A stretch of 64,000 nucleotides of DNA from Paractinoplanes ferrugineus. GTDB lineage: Bacteria > Actinomycetota > Actinomycetes > Mycobacteriales > Micromonosporaceae. Positions 1 to 8,971 of the stretch are shown piece by piece. Below the pieces are notes generated by a model. The model ran no database searches. It was not told the DNA's origin and worked only from the letters and a program-made list of their open reading frames with translations. Every line of letters starts with the position of its first letter. The first letter of the stretch is position 1. The translations under genes were made by a program, and so were the position numbers. The stretch lies in the NCBI RefSeq assembly GCF_016862195.1, contig NZ_BOMM01000004.1, forward strand, positions 1-64,000. The letters are read 5' to 3'.

Positions 1-37
1 GGCTCATGCCGCCCCGCCCTTACCACTAGGAGTGGCC

Positions 38-1018
38 GTGTCCCTCACCCAGCTCCGGCCGCCGCCGCAGCAAGCGTCGCCCCCGGCCAAACCGAGCCCG
101 GCCAAGCTGTGGCTCTACCGGTTCGACATCAAGGCGACGCCGTACGTCTTCATCGCCCCGTTCTTCATCATCTTCGCGATCTTCGGGTTGTTCCCGATCG
201 TCTACAACGGGGTCGTCTCGTTGCGGACCTGGCGGCTGACCGAGCCGGAGAAGGACGGATGGGCGGGCTTCGGGAACTTCAGCCGCCTTCTCTCCGACTC
301 CGACTTCTGGAACGCTCTCTACAACACCCTCGGCATCTTCATCCTGTCGACGGTGCCGCAGTTGCTCGCCGCGCTGATCATCGCCAACCTGCTCAACCGC
401 AAGCTGCGCGGGCAGACGTTCTGGCGGATCGGCATCCTGCTGCCCTACCTGACCCCGGTGGTCGCGTCGACGCTGGTCTTCGCGGTGTTCTTCGCCCGGG
501 ACAACGGCATGGCGAACTGGTTCCTCTCGCTCGTCGGTTACGGCCAGGAGCAGCCGATCGACTGGCGGGCGTCCAAGTGGAGCAGCTGGATCGCCATCGC
601 CACGATGGTCAACTGGAAGTGGATCGGCTACAACGCGTTGCTCTATCTGTCCGCGATGCAGGCCATTCCCAAGGACGTGTACGAGGCGGCCGCCGTCGAC
701 GGTGCCGGACCGTGGCGGCAGCTGTGGCGCATCACCGTCCCGATGATCCAGCCGGTGGTGGTGTTCACCGTGATCCTGTCGACCATCGGCGGCCTCCAGC
801 TGTTCAACGAGCCGATGATGTTCGACGAGAACCCGCAGTCGGCCGGCGGTGGCTCGGCGCACCAGTTCCAGACCATCGCCCAGCTGATCTACAAGGTCGG
901 CTGGAAGGACCTCAACCTCGGGTACGCGGCCGCGATCTCGTGGGCGTTGTTCATCATCATTCTGATCGTCGCCGCGATCAACGCCATGCTCACCAAGCGC
1001 ATCGGAGGGGACCGGTGA
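38..1018 (+). CDS. Sugar ABC transporter permease, MalF/UgpA type
   Basis: Inner-membrane permease subunit of a binding-protein-dependent sugar importer. Six hydrophobic segments are visible, the first near residues 30-55. The cytoplasmic EAA loop reads YEAAAVDGAGPWRQLW followed by a Pro-containing helix, the contact site for the ATPase. GTG at 38 is preferred because AGGAG (28-32) lies 5 bases upstream; an in-frame GTG at 32 overlaps that site. A TAG at 27-29 probably ends an upstream gene, likely the solute-binding protein. The next permease starts inside this gene's stop codon. With the beta-mannosidase downstream, mannosides or manno-oligosaccharides are the probable substrate (inference). 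No ATPase is present here; such systems often share an MsiK-type ATPase. Confidence 0.92.
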   Translation: MSLTQLRPPPQQASPPAKPSPAKLWLYRFDIKATPYVFIAPFFIIFAIFGLFPIVYNGVVSLRTWRLTEPEKDGWAGFGNFSRLLSDSDFWNALYNTLGIFILSTVPQLLAALIIANLLNRKLRGQTFWRIGILLPYLTPVVASTLVFAVFFARDNGMANWFLSLVGYGQEQPIDWRASKWSSWIAIATMVNWKWIGYNALLYLSAMQAIPKDVYEAAAVDGAGPWRQLWRITVPMIQPVVVFTVILSTIGGLQLFNEPMMFDENPQSAGGGSAHQFQTIAQLIYKVGWKDLNLGYAAAISWALFIIILIVAAINAMLTKRIGGDR

Positions 1019-1869
1019 CCACGTTCGTGACCCGGGCGCCGCAGGAGACCCGCGGCAGTTGGAAGACGTACCTCGGCCTGGTTCTGGTCCTGGTCTTCTC
1101 GGCCTTTCCCGTGTACTGGATGTTCGTCATCGCGACGAGCACCGACGCGGCCGTCTCGCAGATCCCGCCGTCGGTGATCCCCGGCGGCGAGCTGATGAAC
1201 AACCTGCGCGAAGTCTTCACGATGAACGAGGTCTACTTCACCGCCTCGTTGATCAACAGCTTCATCGTGTCTTCGGTGATCACCCTGTCGACGCTGTTCT
1301 TCTGCTCGCTGGCCGGGTTCGCCTTCGCGAAACTGCACTTCCCGGCGCGTAACGCGCTGATGTTCGTGGTGATCCTGACCCTTACCGTGCCCAACCAGCT
1401 CGGCGTGGTGGCCCTCTACATCCTGATGGGCAAGCTCGGCTGGAACGGCACTCTGCTCGCGGTCATCGCCCCGGGTCTGGTCAGCGCGTTCGGCGTCTTC
1501 TACATGCGGCAGTTCATCGCCCACGCGGTGCCGGACGAGCTGGTCGAGGCGGCCCGGATCGACGGCGCGATGACCCTGCGGGTCTATTGGAGCATCGTGC
1601 TTCCGGCGATCCGGCCCGCGCTCGCCGTGCTCGGCCTGCTGACCTTCGTGATGGCGTGGAACGACTTCCAGTGGCCGCTGATCACGCTGAACGGCACCGA
1701 GTTCCCCACCTCGATGGTCGCGCTCAGTGACCTGGCCAGCGGTAACTATGTGATCTACCGCCGGGTGCTGGCCGGCGCGTTCGTGGCTACGGTTCCGCTT
1801 ATCGTTCTGCTCCTTCTCGGTGGCCGGCAGATCGTTCGCGGGATCATGGAAGGCGCTGTCAAGTCCTGA
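1015..1869 (+). CDS. Sugar ABC transporter permease, MalG type
   Basis: Second transmembrane subunit of the importer, 284 residues, the usual length for the MalG/AraQ group. Six predicted membrane helices. The EAA motif reads EAARIDGAMTLRVYWSIVLP, the canonical EAA-G-I-LP pattern. The GTG start overlaps the stop of the upstream permease (GTGA) and is preceded by GGAGGGG (1004-1010), so the two are translationally coupled and should form a heterodimer. The beta-mannosidase follows 32 bases later, pointing to a single catabolic operon. Confidence 0.93.
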   Translation: MTTFVTRAPQETRGSWKTYLGLVLVLVFSAFPVYWMFVIATSTDAAVSQIPPSVIPGGELMNNLREVFTMNEVYFTASLINSFIVSSVITLSTLFFCSLAGFAFAKLHFPARNALMFVVILTLTVPNQLGVVALYILMGKLGWNGTLLAVIAPGLVSAFGVFYMRQFIAHAVPDELVEAARIDGAMTLRVYWSIVLPAIRPALAVLGLLTFVMAWNDFQWPLITLNGTEFPTSMVALSDLASGNYVIYRRVLAGAFVATVPLIVLLLLGGRQIVRGIMEGAVKS

Positions 1870-1901
1870 TCTTCGGGGCTGACCAGGTCAAAGGGAGAAC
1901 T

Positions 1902-4349
1902 GTGAAACACCTGCACGAAGGCTGGACGATCGCCGGTGGCGAGATCACCGACCTGCCGGCGACCGTGCCCGGGTGCGTGCACACCGCGCTGCTCGCCGCC
2001 GGCCGGATCGAGGACCCGTACCTCGACGAGAACGAGACGAAGCTGGCCTGGATCGGGCGCACGTCGTGGGAGTACTCGACGACGTTCACGCCCGACCTCG
2101 ACGCACCCCGGATCGATCTTGTCTGCGCCGGCCTCGACACGGTGGCCTCGGTCGAGCTGAACGGTGCTCCGGTCGGCCGGACCGCGAACATGCACCGGGG
2201 CTACCGCTTCGACGTGCGGCCACTCCTGCGGGCGGGTGCCAACTCCCTGAAGATCAAATTCGACAGCCCTTACGCGTACGCCGAGGAAGTGCGCGCGGAT
2301 CTCGGGGAGCGGCCCAACGCGTACCCCGAGCCGTTCAACTTCATTCGGAAGCAGGCCTGCAATTTCGGCTGGGACTGGGGCCCGACGCTTGTCACGTCGG
2401 GCATCTGGCAGCCGATCGGGCTGCACTCCTGGTCGGTGGCCCGGTTCGCCGAGGTCCGCCCGCAGGTGACGGTGGCGCCCGACGGTACCGGCCGGGTCGA
2501 GGTGCGGGTGCGACTCGAACGGGCGGCCGAGGAACCGGTGACGATCACCGCCTCGGTCGCCGGTCGTCGCGCCCAGGCCACCGTCGACGGCATCGAGGCG
2601 CTGCTGATCCTCACCGTCGACGAGCCCGCCCTGTGGTGGCCGCGCGGTCTCGGCGACCAGGCCCGTTACGACCTGGACGTGGTGCTGTCGTCGGCGGCGG
2701 GCGAGCTCGACTCCTGGTCCCGCAAGATCGGCTTTCGCTCGGTGCGCGTCGACACCACCGGCGACGCGTTCACGCTGCACATCAACAACACCCCGATTTT
2801 CGTACGTGGGGTGAACTGGATCCCCGACGACGTGTTCGCGGACCGGATCGTCGCCTCCCGGCTGCGCGAGCGGTTCGTCCAGGCGGCCGACGCGAACGTC
2901 AACTACCTGCGCGTCTGGGGCGGCGGCCGGTACGAGTCGGAGGACTTCTACGACCTCGCCGACGAGATGGGTTTCCTGGTCGGGCAGGACTTCCTGTTCG
3001 CCTGCGCCGCGTACCCCGAGGAAGAGCCGCTGCGCGGCGAGGTCGAGGCCGAGGCCCGCGAGAACGTGGTGCGCCTCAGCTCGCACCCCAGCCTCGTCAT
3101 GTGGACCGGCAACAACGAGAACATCTGGGGCCACGAGGACTGGAACTGGAAGGCGCCGCTGGCCGGCCGCACGTGGGGGGCCGGCTACTACTTCGACCTG
3201 CTGCCCCGCCTGATGGCCGAGCTCGACCCGGCCCGCTTCTACTGGCCCGGCAGCCCGTACTCCGGTGATTCGAAACGGCACCCCAACGACCCGGTGGCCG
3301 GCACCACGCACATCTGGGACGTGTGGAACACCGACGACTACACGAAGTACGCGGCCTACCGCCCCCGCTTCGTGGCCGAGTTCGGCTTCCAGGCCCCACC
3401 GACCTACGCGACGTTGAAGCGCGCCCTCTCGGACGACCCGCTGGCGCCCGACTCGCCCGGCATGGCGCACCACCAGAAGGCGATCGGCGGCGACCAGAAA
3501 CTCGAACGCGGCCTCGCCAACCACCTGCCGGCACCGCGCGACTTCGACGACTGGCACTACCTGACCCAGCTCAACCAGGCGCGCGCGGTGTCCTTCGGCA
3601 TCAGGCATTTCCGCTCGCTCCGTCCACTGTGCATGGGCAGCATCATGTGGCAGCTCAACGACTGCTGGCCGGTGACCTCCTGGGCGGCCATCGACGGCGA
3701 CGGGCGCAAGAAGCCGCTGTGGTACGCGATGCGCGACGCCTACGCCGACCACCTGTTGACGTTGCAGCCCCGTACGGCCGAGGCCCCGAAAGCCGGCGGC
3801 CCCGACCCGGTGGCACCCGGCGCGGTTTTCGTGGCCGAGGGTGCCCCCGCCCTGGTGGCCGTGAACGACGGCGGCACCCCCTGGGTCGTCGCCGCCACGG
3901 TCACCCGGCGCAGCCTGTCCGGCCATGTCCTGGCCGCCTCGTTCCTGAACGCGACGGTCGCCCCCGGCAGCGCGGTGACGATCCCGCTTCCGGTCGACCT
4001 GACCACCCCCGAGGACCCGACCCGCGAGCTGCTTCTGGCCGAATCCGGCTCGGAACGCTCGTTCTTCCTCTTCGCCGCGGACAAGGACATCGACTGGCCG
4101 GCGCCAAACTTCACCACGCGGGTGACGACCGAGGGAAAGTCCACAAAGGTCGCGGTGACCGCCACGTCGATCCTGCGGTCGCTGACCCTCTTCCCGGACC
4201 GCCTCGACCCGTCTGCCTCCCCGGACCGGGCCGACGTGACCCTGCTCCCCGGCGAAACCGTCACTTTCACCGTCACCTCGGAGGAGTCCCTCGACGAAAA
4301 GGCGTTGGTCGGCCGTCCCGTCCTGAGGTGCGTCAACGACCTGACCTGA
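1902..4349 (+). CDS. Beta-mannosidase, glycoside hydrolase family 2
   Basis: Retaining exo-beta-mannosidase (EC 3.2.1.25) releasing mannose from the non-reducing end of beta-mannosides. 815 residues, typical of GH2 mannosidases. It has an N-terminal jelly-roll sugar-binding domain (about 1-180), an Ig-like domain, then a TIM barrel. The acid/base Glu is about residue 406 in WTGNNEN and the nucleophile about residue 493 in FVAEFGFQ. The WNFGWDWGP-like stretch near residue 160 (NFGWDWGP) is typical of the beta-mannosidase rather than beta-galactosidase branch. No signal peptide, so it acts in the cytoplasm on imported oligosaccharide. GTG start with GGGAGA upstream (about 1893-1898). Specificity is assigned from family motifs only. 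Confidence 0.9.
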   Translation: MKHLHEGWTIAGGEITDLPATVPGCVHTALLAAGRIEDPYLDENETKLAWIGRTSWEYSTTFTPDLDAPRIDLVCAGLDTVASVELNGAPVGRTANMHRGYRFDVRPLLRAGANSLKIKFDSPYAYAEEVRADLGERPNAYPEPFNFIRKQACNFGWDWGPTLVTSGIWQPIGLHSWSVARFAEVRPQVTVAPDGTGRVEVRVRLERAAEEPVTITASVAGRRAQATVDGIEALLILTVDEPALWWPRGLGDQARYDLDVVLSSAAGELDSWSRKIGFRSVRVDTTGDAFTLHINNTPIFVRGVNWIPDDVFADRIVASRLRERFVQAADANVNYLRVWGGGRYESEDFYDLADEMGFLVGQDFLFACAAYPEEEPLRGEVEAEARENVVRLSSHPSLVMWTGNNENIWGHEDWNWKAPLAGRTWGAGYYFDLLPRLMAELDPARFYWPGSPYSGDSKRHPNDPVAGTTHIWDVWNTDDYTKYAAYRPRFVAEFGFQAPPTYATLKRALSDDPLAPDSPGMAHHQKAIGGDQKLERGLANHLPAPRDFDDWHYLTQLNQARAVSFGIRHFRSLRPLCMGSIMWQLNDCWPVTSWAAIDGDGRKKPLWYAMRDAYADHLLTLQPRTAEAPKAGGPDPVAPGAVFVAEGAPALVAVNDGGTPWVVAATVTRRSLSGHVLAASFLNATVAPGSAVTIPLPVDLTTPEDPTRELLLAESGSERSFFLFAADKDIDWPAPNFTTRVTTEGKSTKVAVTATSILRSLTLFPDRLDPSASPDRADVTLLPGETVTFTVTSEESLDEKALVGRPVLRCVNDLT

Positions 4350-4378
4350 GGCACCCCGAGCCGAAGCCGACCCGGGGG

Positions 4379-7300
4379 TCAGGTGTTCGGCGAAGCGTGG
4401 ACCGGTGGCCGGCCGCCCAGCAGAATGTCGTGGTCGGTGCGGTCACCGGTCATCTCCACCCGGCTGGCCACCGGGGCGTGGCCGCTCGCCGCGATCGTGT
4501 AGACCCCCGGGGGCAGATCCCGCATCTCGTACCGTCCGTCGCCGTCGGTGGTGGTCGAACCGGAGACCTCGCCCAGCTCGTTCACCGCGACCACCGACGC
4601 CTCGGGGATCGGCCGCCCCGACGAGGCCGCCCGGACCGTGCCGGTCAAGGTTCCGCCGATGGTCAGGACCAGATCGGCCGGACGCGTACGGCCCGCCGAG
4701 ATGATTCTGGTGGCCGGCCGGGCATGCTCGGCCGTCGCCGTGAGCAGGTAGTCGGCCGGTTCCAGCCCCGCCAGCCGATAGCGACCCTCGGAGTCGGTGC
4801 GCGCTGTCGCCACCACTGTGCCCGCCAGATCGGTGAGCGTCACCGGCGCGCCGACCACCGGCCGGCCGCGGCGATCAGTGATGCGACCCACGACGTGGCT
4901 GGCCCCGGCCAGCGACAGCACCCGGCGGATCTCCCCGGAGCCGGCGTTCACCAGCACCGCCGCCGGCTGGTGGTCCACCGCCGCGCAGATCAGCATGAAC
5001 GTGCCGCCGTGCGGCAGCTCCAGCCGGAACTCGCCGTCCGGCTCAGTGATGGTGTGCGCGACGTGCCCACCCTCGAAGTCGGCCACCGTCACTGTCGCCC
5101 CGGCCAGCACGTCCCCGTCGGGCCCGTCGATCCGCCCGCTGATCACCGGCCCGGGAACAGCGCGCTGCTGGGCTTGCGGCGGCACCGCAGCCGCCGCCGC
5201 TCGCGAAGCCGCCCCAGCACGCGCCGAAAAGAATGATCCAGGCCCGGACCGCGACGCGGATGCCGCACCGGTGAACGGTGTGGACCCGGCTTGCGGCGCC
5301 GAGGCGGCGACAGCGGCGTCGGGCTGCGCGGCGACGGCGGCGTCGGGCTGCGCGGCGACGGCGGCGTCGGGCTGCGCGGCGACGGGCGAGTGGGGCTGGC
5401 CGGAGGCGGCGGCGTTGGGCGGGGCGGAGACGGGCGGGTTGGGTGGGGCGGAGGCGAAGGCGGCGGGGGTGCGCGGTGCGGGGGCGGGGTATGGCGCGGA
5501 GGCCGCAGCGGTGGAGGCGGGCCCGGAGAGCGAGGCGGACGGCGCGGGGGTTGAGCGGGCGGAATCCGCTGCGGCGGAGTGGGTTTCAGCGGCGGTGACG
5601 GGCGCCGGGGCGAAGTCTGCCGGGGTTGCGTCGCTGTCGGTGGCCGGGACTGTGGCCGCCCCGATGGGTGTGGGTAATTGGGCGGGTGTGGGTGGTTGGG
5701 CGGGTGTGGGTGGCTGGGCGGGTGTGGGTGGTTGAGCCGGGGACGGCGGTGCGGTGGGGGCGTCGGGGTGGGTGGCTTTGTGGGGCTGGGCGCGCAGGGG
5801 GGCGTTCGGCAGGAGCAGGAACAGGACGAAAGCTACGACCAGGATGGCGGCGGCGAGCAGGAAGATGTGGTCCATCGCTGTCGAGAAGCCGGACTGGAAC
5901 GGGCGGGCCAGTGCGGGGGACGCCTTCGCCAGGAAGGAAGTGTCGTCGAGCGAGGTGTGGCCGCCGCTGTGCAGGGTGTCCAGCAACGGCTTGTTGGCGG
6001 GTAGGGCGGCCAGGGCCGGGTCGGTGGTGGCGCGGCGGGCGGCGTCGGTGGCGAAGGCGTCGGCGATCCGGTCGCCGACCGTACCGAACAGGATGGAAAG
6101 GAAGATCGCGGTGCCGGCGGTGGCGCCCATCTGGCGGAAGAACGTGGCGGAGGCGGTGGCAACGCCGATCTCGCTGGGGGCCATCGCGTTCTGCACGGCC
6201 AGGGTGATCGGCTGGAGCACGAAACCGAGGCCGAGGCCGAAGAGGCCCATGAAGACGCCGGTGCGCCAGAACGGGGTGTCGACGCCGAGGGTGGCCAGAA
6301 GCAGCAGACCGAAGACCATCAGAAGGGCACCGACCATGGGGTACGGCTGGTAGCGCCCGGTCCGGCTGATGAGCTGCCCGGACCCCAGCGAGCCGACCAT
6401 GATGCCGGCGGTCAGCGGCAGGAGTTGCAGGCCCGACTCGGTGGGCGTGGCCCCGCGCACGATCTGCAGATAGAGGGGGAGCAGCGCGAGTCCGCCGAAC
6501 ATCCCCATCCCGATCACGAAACCGCCGGCCGAGGTCAGCGCGAACGTGCGGTTGCGGAAGAAGCGCAGGGGGATCAGCGCCTCCTCCTTCATGTGCGCCT
6601 CGGCGACCAGGAAGGCGAGCAGGCCGACCAGGCCGACGGCGAAGCAGGCGATCGAGCGCAGGTCGGTCCAGCCCCAGGTGCGGCCCTGTTCGGCCACGGT
6701 GAGCAGCGGTACGAGGCAGACGCAGATGGTGGCCGCGCCCCACCAGTCGATGCGGTGGTCGCGCCGGTTGTGCGGCAGCTTCAGGACGCGGGCCACGACG
6801 AACAGGGCGACGGCGCCGATCGGCACGTTCACCAGGAACACCCAGCGCCAGCCGGCGATGCCGAGGATCTGGTCGGCGCCGGCGAAGAAGCCGCCGATGA
6901 CCGGGCCGAGAACGCTCGACATGCCGAAGACGCCGAGGAAGTAGCCCTGGTAGCGAGGACGGTCGCGAGCGGGAACGACGTCCGCGATGATCGCCAGGGC
7001 GAGGGAGAACAGGCCGCCGGCGCCGAGTCCCTGCAGCGCCCGGCAGCCGGCGAGGGTGTACATCGAGGTGGCGAACGAGCAGGCGGCCGACCCGACGACG
7101 AAGATCGCGATGGCGGCCAGGAAGAAGCGCTTGCGGCCGTAGATGTCGGAGAGCTTGCCGTACAGCGGGGTCGAGATGGTCGCGGTGATCAGGTATGCCG
7201 TGGTCACCCAGGCCTGCATCGACAGCCCGTGCAGGTCGTCGCCGATGGTGCGGATCGCCGACGCCACGATCGTCTGGTCGAGGGCCGCGAGGAACATGCC

Positions 7301-7387
7301 GAGCATCAGTCCGGCGAGCACCTCGAGAATCTGGCGATGACTTAGTTGGGGTGCTTCATCAACGCTCACCACCACGCAACGAGCCAT
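4379..7387 (-). CDS. MFS exporter (DHA2/EmrB type) fused to three carboxypeptidase-regulatory-like domains
   Basis: Drug:proton antiporter of the 14-helix DHA2 group, with motif ALDQTIVASAIRTI in helix 1 and a GALQGLGAGG-type motif C region (CRALQGLGAGGLF). The transporter part covers about residues 1-530, the usual whole length. It is followed by about 200 residues of Pro/Ala/Gln-rich linker encoded by tandem DNA repeats, then three tandem beta-sandwich repeats (about 735-1000), each with a G-x-V/I, GA-V-T, DG-Y/F-L signature, such as GRITDRRGRPVVGAPVTL and TDGDGRYEMRDLPPG. Such regulatory-like domains are usually extracytoplasmic; here they would follow helix 14. No fused partner of this kind is standard for DHA2 exporters. 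The start at 7387 is uncertain: a GTG 18 bases downstream is also possible. Confidence 0.87.
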   Translation of the reverse strand: MARCVVVSVDEAPQLSHRQILEVLAGLMLGMFLAALDQTIVASAIRTIGDDLHGLSMQAWVTTAYLITATISTPLYGKLSDIYGRKRFFLAAIAIFVVGSAACSFATSMYTLAGCRALQGLGAGGLFSLALAIIADVVPARDRPRYQGYFLGVFGMSSVLGPVIGGFFAGADQILGIAGWRWVFLVNVPIGAVALFVVARVLKLPHNRRDHRIDWWGAATICVCLVPLLTVAEQGRTWGWTDLRSIACFAVGLVGLLAFLVAEAHMKEEALIPLRFFRNRTFALTSAGGFVIGMGMFGGLALLPLYLQIVRGATPTESGLQLLPLTAGIMVGSLGSGQLISRTGRYQPYPMVGALLMVFGLLLLATLGVDTPFWRTGVFMGLFGLGLGFVLQPITLAVQNAMAPSEIGVATASATFFRQMGATAGTAIFLSILFGTVGDRIADAFATDAARRATTDPALAALPANKPLLDTLHSGGHTSLDDTSFLAKASPALARPFQSGFSTAMDHIFLLAAAILVVAFVLFLLLPNAPLRAQPHKATHPDAPTAPPSPAQPPTPAQPPTPAQPPTPAQLPTPIGAATVPATDSDATPADFAPAPVTAAETHSAAADSARSTPAPSASLSGPASTAAASAPYPAPAPRTPAAFASAPPNPPVSAPPNAAASGQPHSPVAAQPDAAVAAQPDAAVAAQPDAAVAASAPQAGSTPFTGAASASRSGPGSFFSARAGAASRAAAAAVPPQAQQRAVPGPVISGRIDGPDGDVLAGATVTVADFEGGHVAHTITEPDGEFRLELPHGGTFMLICAAVDHQPAAVLVNAGSGEIRRVLSLAGASHVVGRITDRRGRPVVGAPVTLTDLAGTVVATARTDSEGRYRLAGLEPADYLLTATAEHARPATRIISAGRTRPADLVLTIGGTLTGTVRAASSGRPIPEASVVAVNELGEVSGSTTTDGDGRYEMRDLPPGVYTIAASGHAPVASRVEMTGDRTDHDILLGGRPPVHASPNT
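5316..5385. repeat. 24-bp tandem repeat, about three copies, in the MFS linker
   Basis: The unit GCGTCGGGCTGCGCGGCGACGGCG starts at 5316, 5340 and 5364, the last copy diverging at its end. It encodes the AAQPDAAV repeats of the transporter's linker on the minus strand. Slippage here would change linker length in whole-codon steps. Confidence 0.85.
5678..5731. repeat. 18-bp tandem repeat, three copies, in the MFS linker
   Basis: Three 18-bp units of the form (T/C)TGGGCGGGTGTGGGTGG start at 5678, 5696 and 5714. On the coding (minus) strand they give repeated AQPPTP hexapeptides. The unit length is a multiple of three, so copy-number change keeps the frame. Confidence 0.85.
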
Positions 7388-7400
7388 CCCGCCGGAAGTT

Positions 7401-7429
7401 GCCCGGCGGGAACGAACTTCCCGCCGGGC
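7401..7429 (-). terminator. Hairpin terminator after the SDR gene
   Basis: A perfect 12-bp stem (7401-7412 with 7418-7429) around a 5-base loop lies 7 bases past the SDR stop codon and upstream of the MFS gene on the same strand. It has no T-run, which is common for strong actinobacterial terminators. It would insulate the MFS gene from the SDR transcript. Confidence 0.7.
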
Positions 7430-7436
7430 GGCCGGC

Positions 7437-8318
7437 TCAGCTGGTGTACGCGCCGGCGTCGAGGTCGGCCAGCAGGCTCGGACCGGTCGGGTTCCAGCCC
7501 AGGGCGTGCCGGGTGTGGTCGCTGGACACCGGCATGTCCATCGCGAAGAACCGGGCCAGCCACTCGAAGTGCTCGTCGGCGACGGGCTTCACCGGGAGGT
7601 CGAGGGCCTGGCCGATCGCCTCGGCGATCTCCTTGGTGGTGACGCCCTGGTCGGCGACCGCGTGCCAGGACGTGCCGGCCGGGGCCTGTTCGACGATGAG
7701 CCGGACCAGGACCGCGGCGTCCGACACGTGGACGGCGGACCAGCGGTTGGTGCCGGTGCCGGGGTAGCCGCTGACCCCGGTGCGGCGGGCGATGTCGACG
7801 AGGGCGGCGGTGAAGCCGTAGTCGCCGCGGCCGTGCACGGTGGGGGCGAACCGGACGACCGTCGCGCGGACGCCCCGGTCGGCGTAGGAGAGGCAGGCCG
7901 CCGCGTTGGCCATCCGCGGGTAGGCATCCGGGTCGGGGCGGTCCTGCTCGGTGGCCACCCGGCCGGTGGCCAGGCCGGCCACGCCGGACGCGATCACGAA
8001 CGGCTTGCCGCTGCCCTCGAGGGCTTGGCCGAGCGCGTCGATCGCGGCCCGGTCGGTGCGGGCGCCCTCGGCGATCCCGGCGGGGGAGAAGTCGTGTTTG
8101 TAGCCGAGGTGGATCACGCCGTCGGAGTCGGCGGCGGCGGCCCGCAGGCCGTCGAGGTCGTCGAGGTCGCCCCGGCGGACCTCGGCGCCGGCCGCCTCGA
8201 GTTTGGCGGCGGAGGCGTCCGAGCGGGCGAGACCCACGACCTGGTGGCCGGCCCGCAGAAGCTCGGCGACGGTGGCGGAGCCGATCCAGCCGGAAGCGCC
8301 GGTGACGAAGATGCGCAT
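7437..8318 (-). CDS. NAD(P)-dependent epimerase/dehydratase-like SDR protein
   Basis: Extended/atypical short-chain dehydrogenase of 293 residues. The Rossmann glycine motif is at the N-terminus (MRIFVTGASGWIGS), and the family's ARSD/GDLDD region follows. The canonical YxxxK is not obvious, as in NmrA-like and other atypical members, so catalysis is uncertain. ATG 8318 is chosen because AAGGA lies about 8 bases upstream and the beta-strand of the Rossmann fold begins immediately. It is divergent from a TetR regulator, and two near-identical palindromes in the shared promoter suggest that it is the regulator's target. Substrate unknown. Confidence 0.85.
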   Translation of the reverse strand: MRIFVTGASGWIGSATVAELLRAGHQVVGLARSDASAAKLEAAGAEVRRGDLDDLDGLRAAAADSDGVIHLGYKHDFSPAGIAEGARTDRAAIDALGQALEGSGKPFVIASGVAGLATGRVATEQDRPDPDAYPRMANAAACLSYADRGVRATVVRFAPTVHGRGDYGFTAALVDIARRTGVSGYPGTGTNRWSAVHVSDAAVLVRLIVEQAPAGTSWHAVADQGVTTKEIAEAIGQALDLPVKPVADEHFEWLARFFAMDMPVSSDHTRHALGWNPTGPSLLADLDAGAYTS

Positions 8319-8333
8319 GATGGGGTCCTTCCG

Positions 8334-8354
8334 TGATGTCACTTAATGACATCA
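8334..8354. promoter_or_regulatory. Operator palindrome 1 between SDR and tetR
   Basis: TGATGTCA, a CTTAA spacer and TGACATCA form a perfect 8-bp inverted repeat. It lies 16 bases upstream of the SDR start, where a bound TetR-family dimer would block transcription of the SDR gene. Confidence 0.75.
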
Positions 8355-8370
8355 CTGACGCTAGCACAGG

Positions 8371-8391
8371 TGATGTCACTTGATGACATGA
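8371..8391. promoter_or_regulatory. Operator palindrome 2 between SDR and tetR
   Basis: TGATGTCA, CTTGA, TGACATGA: the same sequence as operator 1 with one change in the right arm and the same 5-base spacer, 37 bp away centre to centre. It abuts the TAGAAT -10 box of the regulator, so autorepression is likely. Confidence 0.72.
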
Positions 8392-8392
8392 C

Positions 8393-8398
8393 TAGAAT
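8393..8398 (+). promoter_or_regulatory. -10 box of leaderless tetR transcript
   Basis: TAGAAT ends 6 bases before the GTG at 8405. No Shine-Dalgarno is present, so transcription probably starts at the first base of the start codon. Confidence 0.5.
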
Positions 8399-8404
8399 CA
8401 TCCC

Positions 8405-8971
8405 GTGGCTAGATGGCAGGAAGGTGCGGCGGGTCGCCTCCAGGGGGCGGCACTGCGGCTCTACGCGGAGCGCGGCTATGAGCAGACGACGGTGGCCGAG
8501 ATCGCGAGCGAGGTCGGCCTGACCGCGCGCACGTTCTTCCGCTACTTCGCCGACAAGCGCGAGGTGCTCTTCGCGGGCTCGGCGCAGCTGCGCGACGGGA
8601 TGGCCGCCGCGGTTGCCGGGGCGCCGGCGACGGCCGGGCCGATGGCGGCGGTCTCGGCCGGTCTGGAGGCGTCGCTGGCCTTCCTCGGGGGAGACCACGC
8701 GCACTCGAGCGCCCGGCACTCGGTCATCACGGCCAACGCCGAACTGCGCGAACGAGAGCTGATCAAGATGGCGTCGCTGGCCGAAGCCATGGCCGAGGCG
8801 CTGTGCCGGCGGGGCGTGCCGGCCGCCGACGCGAGCCTGGCCGCCGAGGCCGGCACGGTGGTGTTCCGGGTGGCGTTCGAGCAGTGGGTGACCGGCCCGC
8901 CGGACGCCTCACTGCCGGACCTGATGCACGCGACGCTCGCCCGGCTGACCGAGGTGACCGCGCCCCGCTGA
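8405..8971 (+). CDS. TetR-family transcriptional regulator
   Basis: 188-residue dimeric repressor. The N-terminal helix-turn-helix (about residues 10-55) reads ALRLYAERGYEQTTVAEIAS, then GLTARTFFRYFADKREVLF, a textbook TetR DNA-binding domain. The C-terminal ligand-binding half is variable, with no recognisable effector class. GTG 8405 is chosen because the HTH begins directly after it and a TAGAAT -10 box lies 6 bases upstream (leaderless). It is divergent from the SDR gene with two matching palindromic operators between them, so it probably controls that gene and itself. Confidence 0.92.
   Translation: MARWQEGAAGRLQGAALRLYAERGYEQTTVAEIASEVGLTARTFFRYFADKREVLFAGSAQLRDGMAAAVAGAPATAGPMAAVSAGLEASLAFLGGDHAHSSARHSVITANAELRERELIKMASLAEAMAEALCRRGVPAADASLAAEAGTVVFRVAFEQWVTGPPDASLPDLMHATLARLTEVTAPR

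Noticed and set aside
1755..3926. Long open frame (723 codons) on the minus strand opposite the beta-mannosidase
   Set aside because: It mirrors a certain GH2 gene, its product is Val/Arg/Gly-rich without motif, and GC-rich DNA opens antisense frames by composition.
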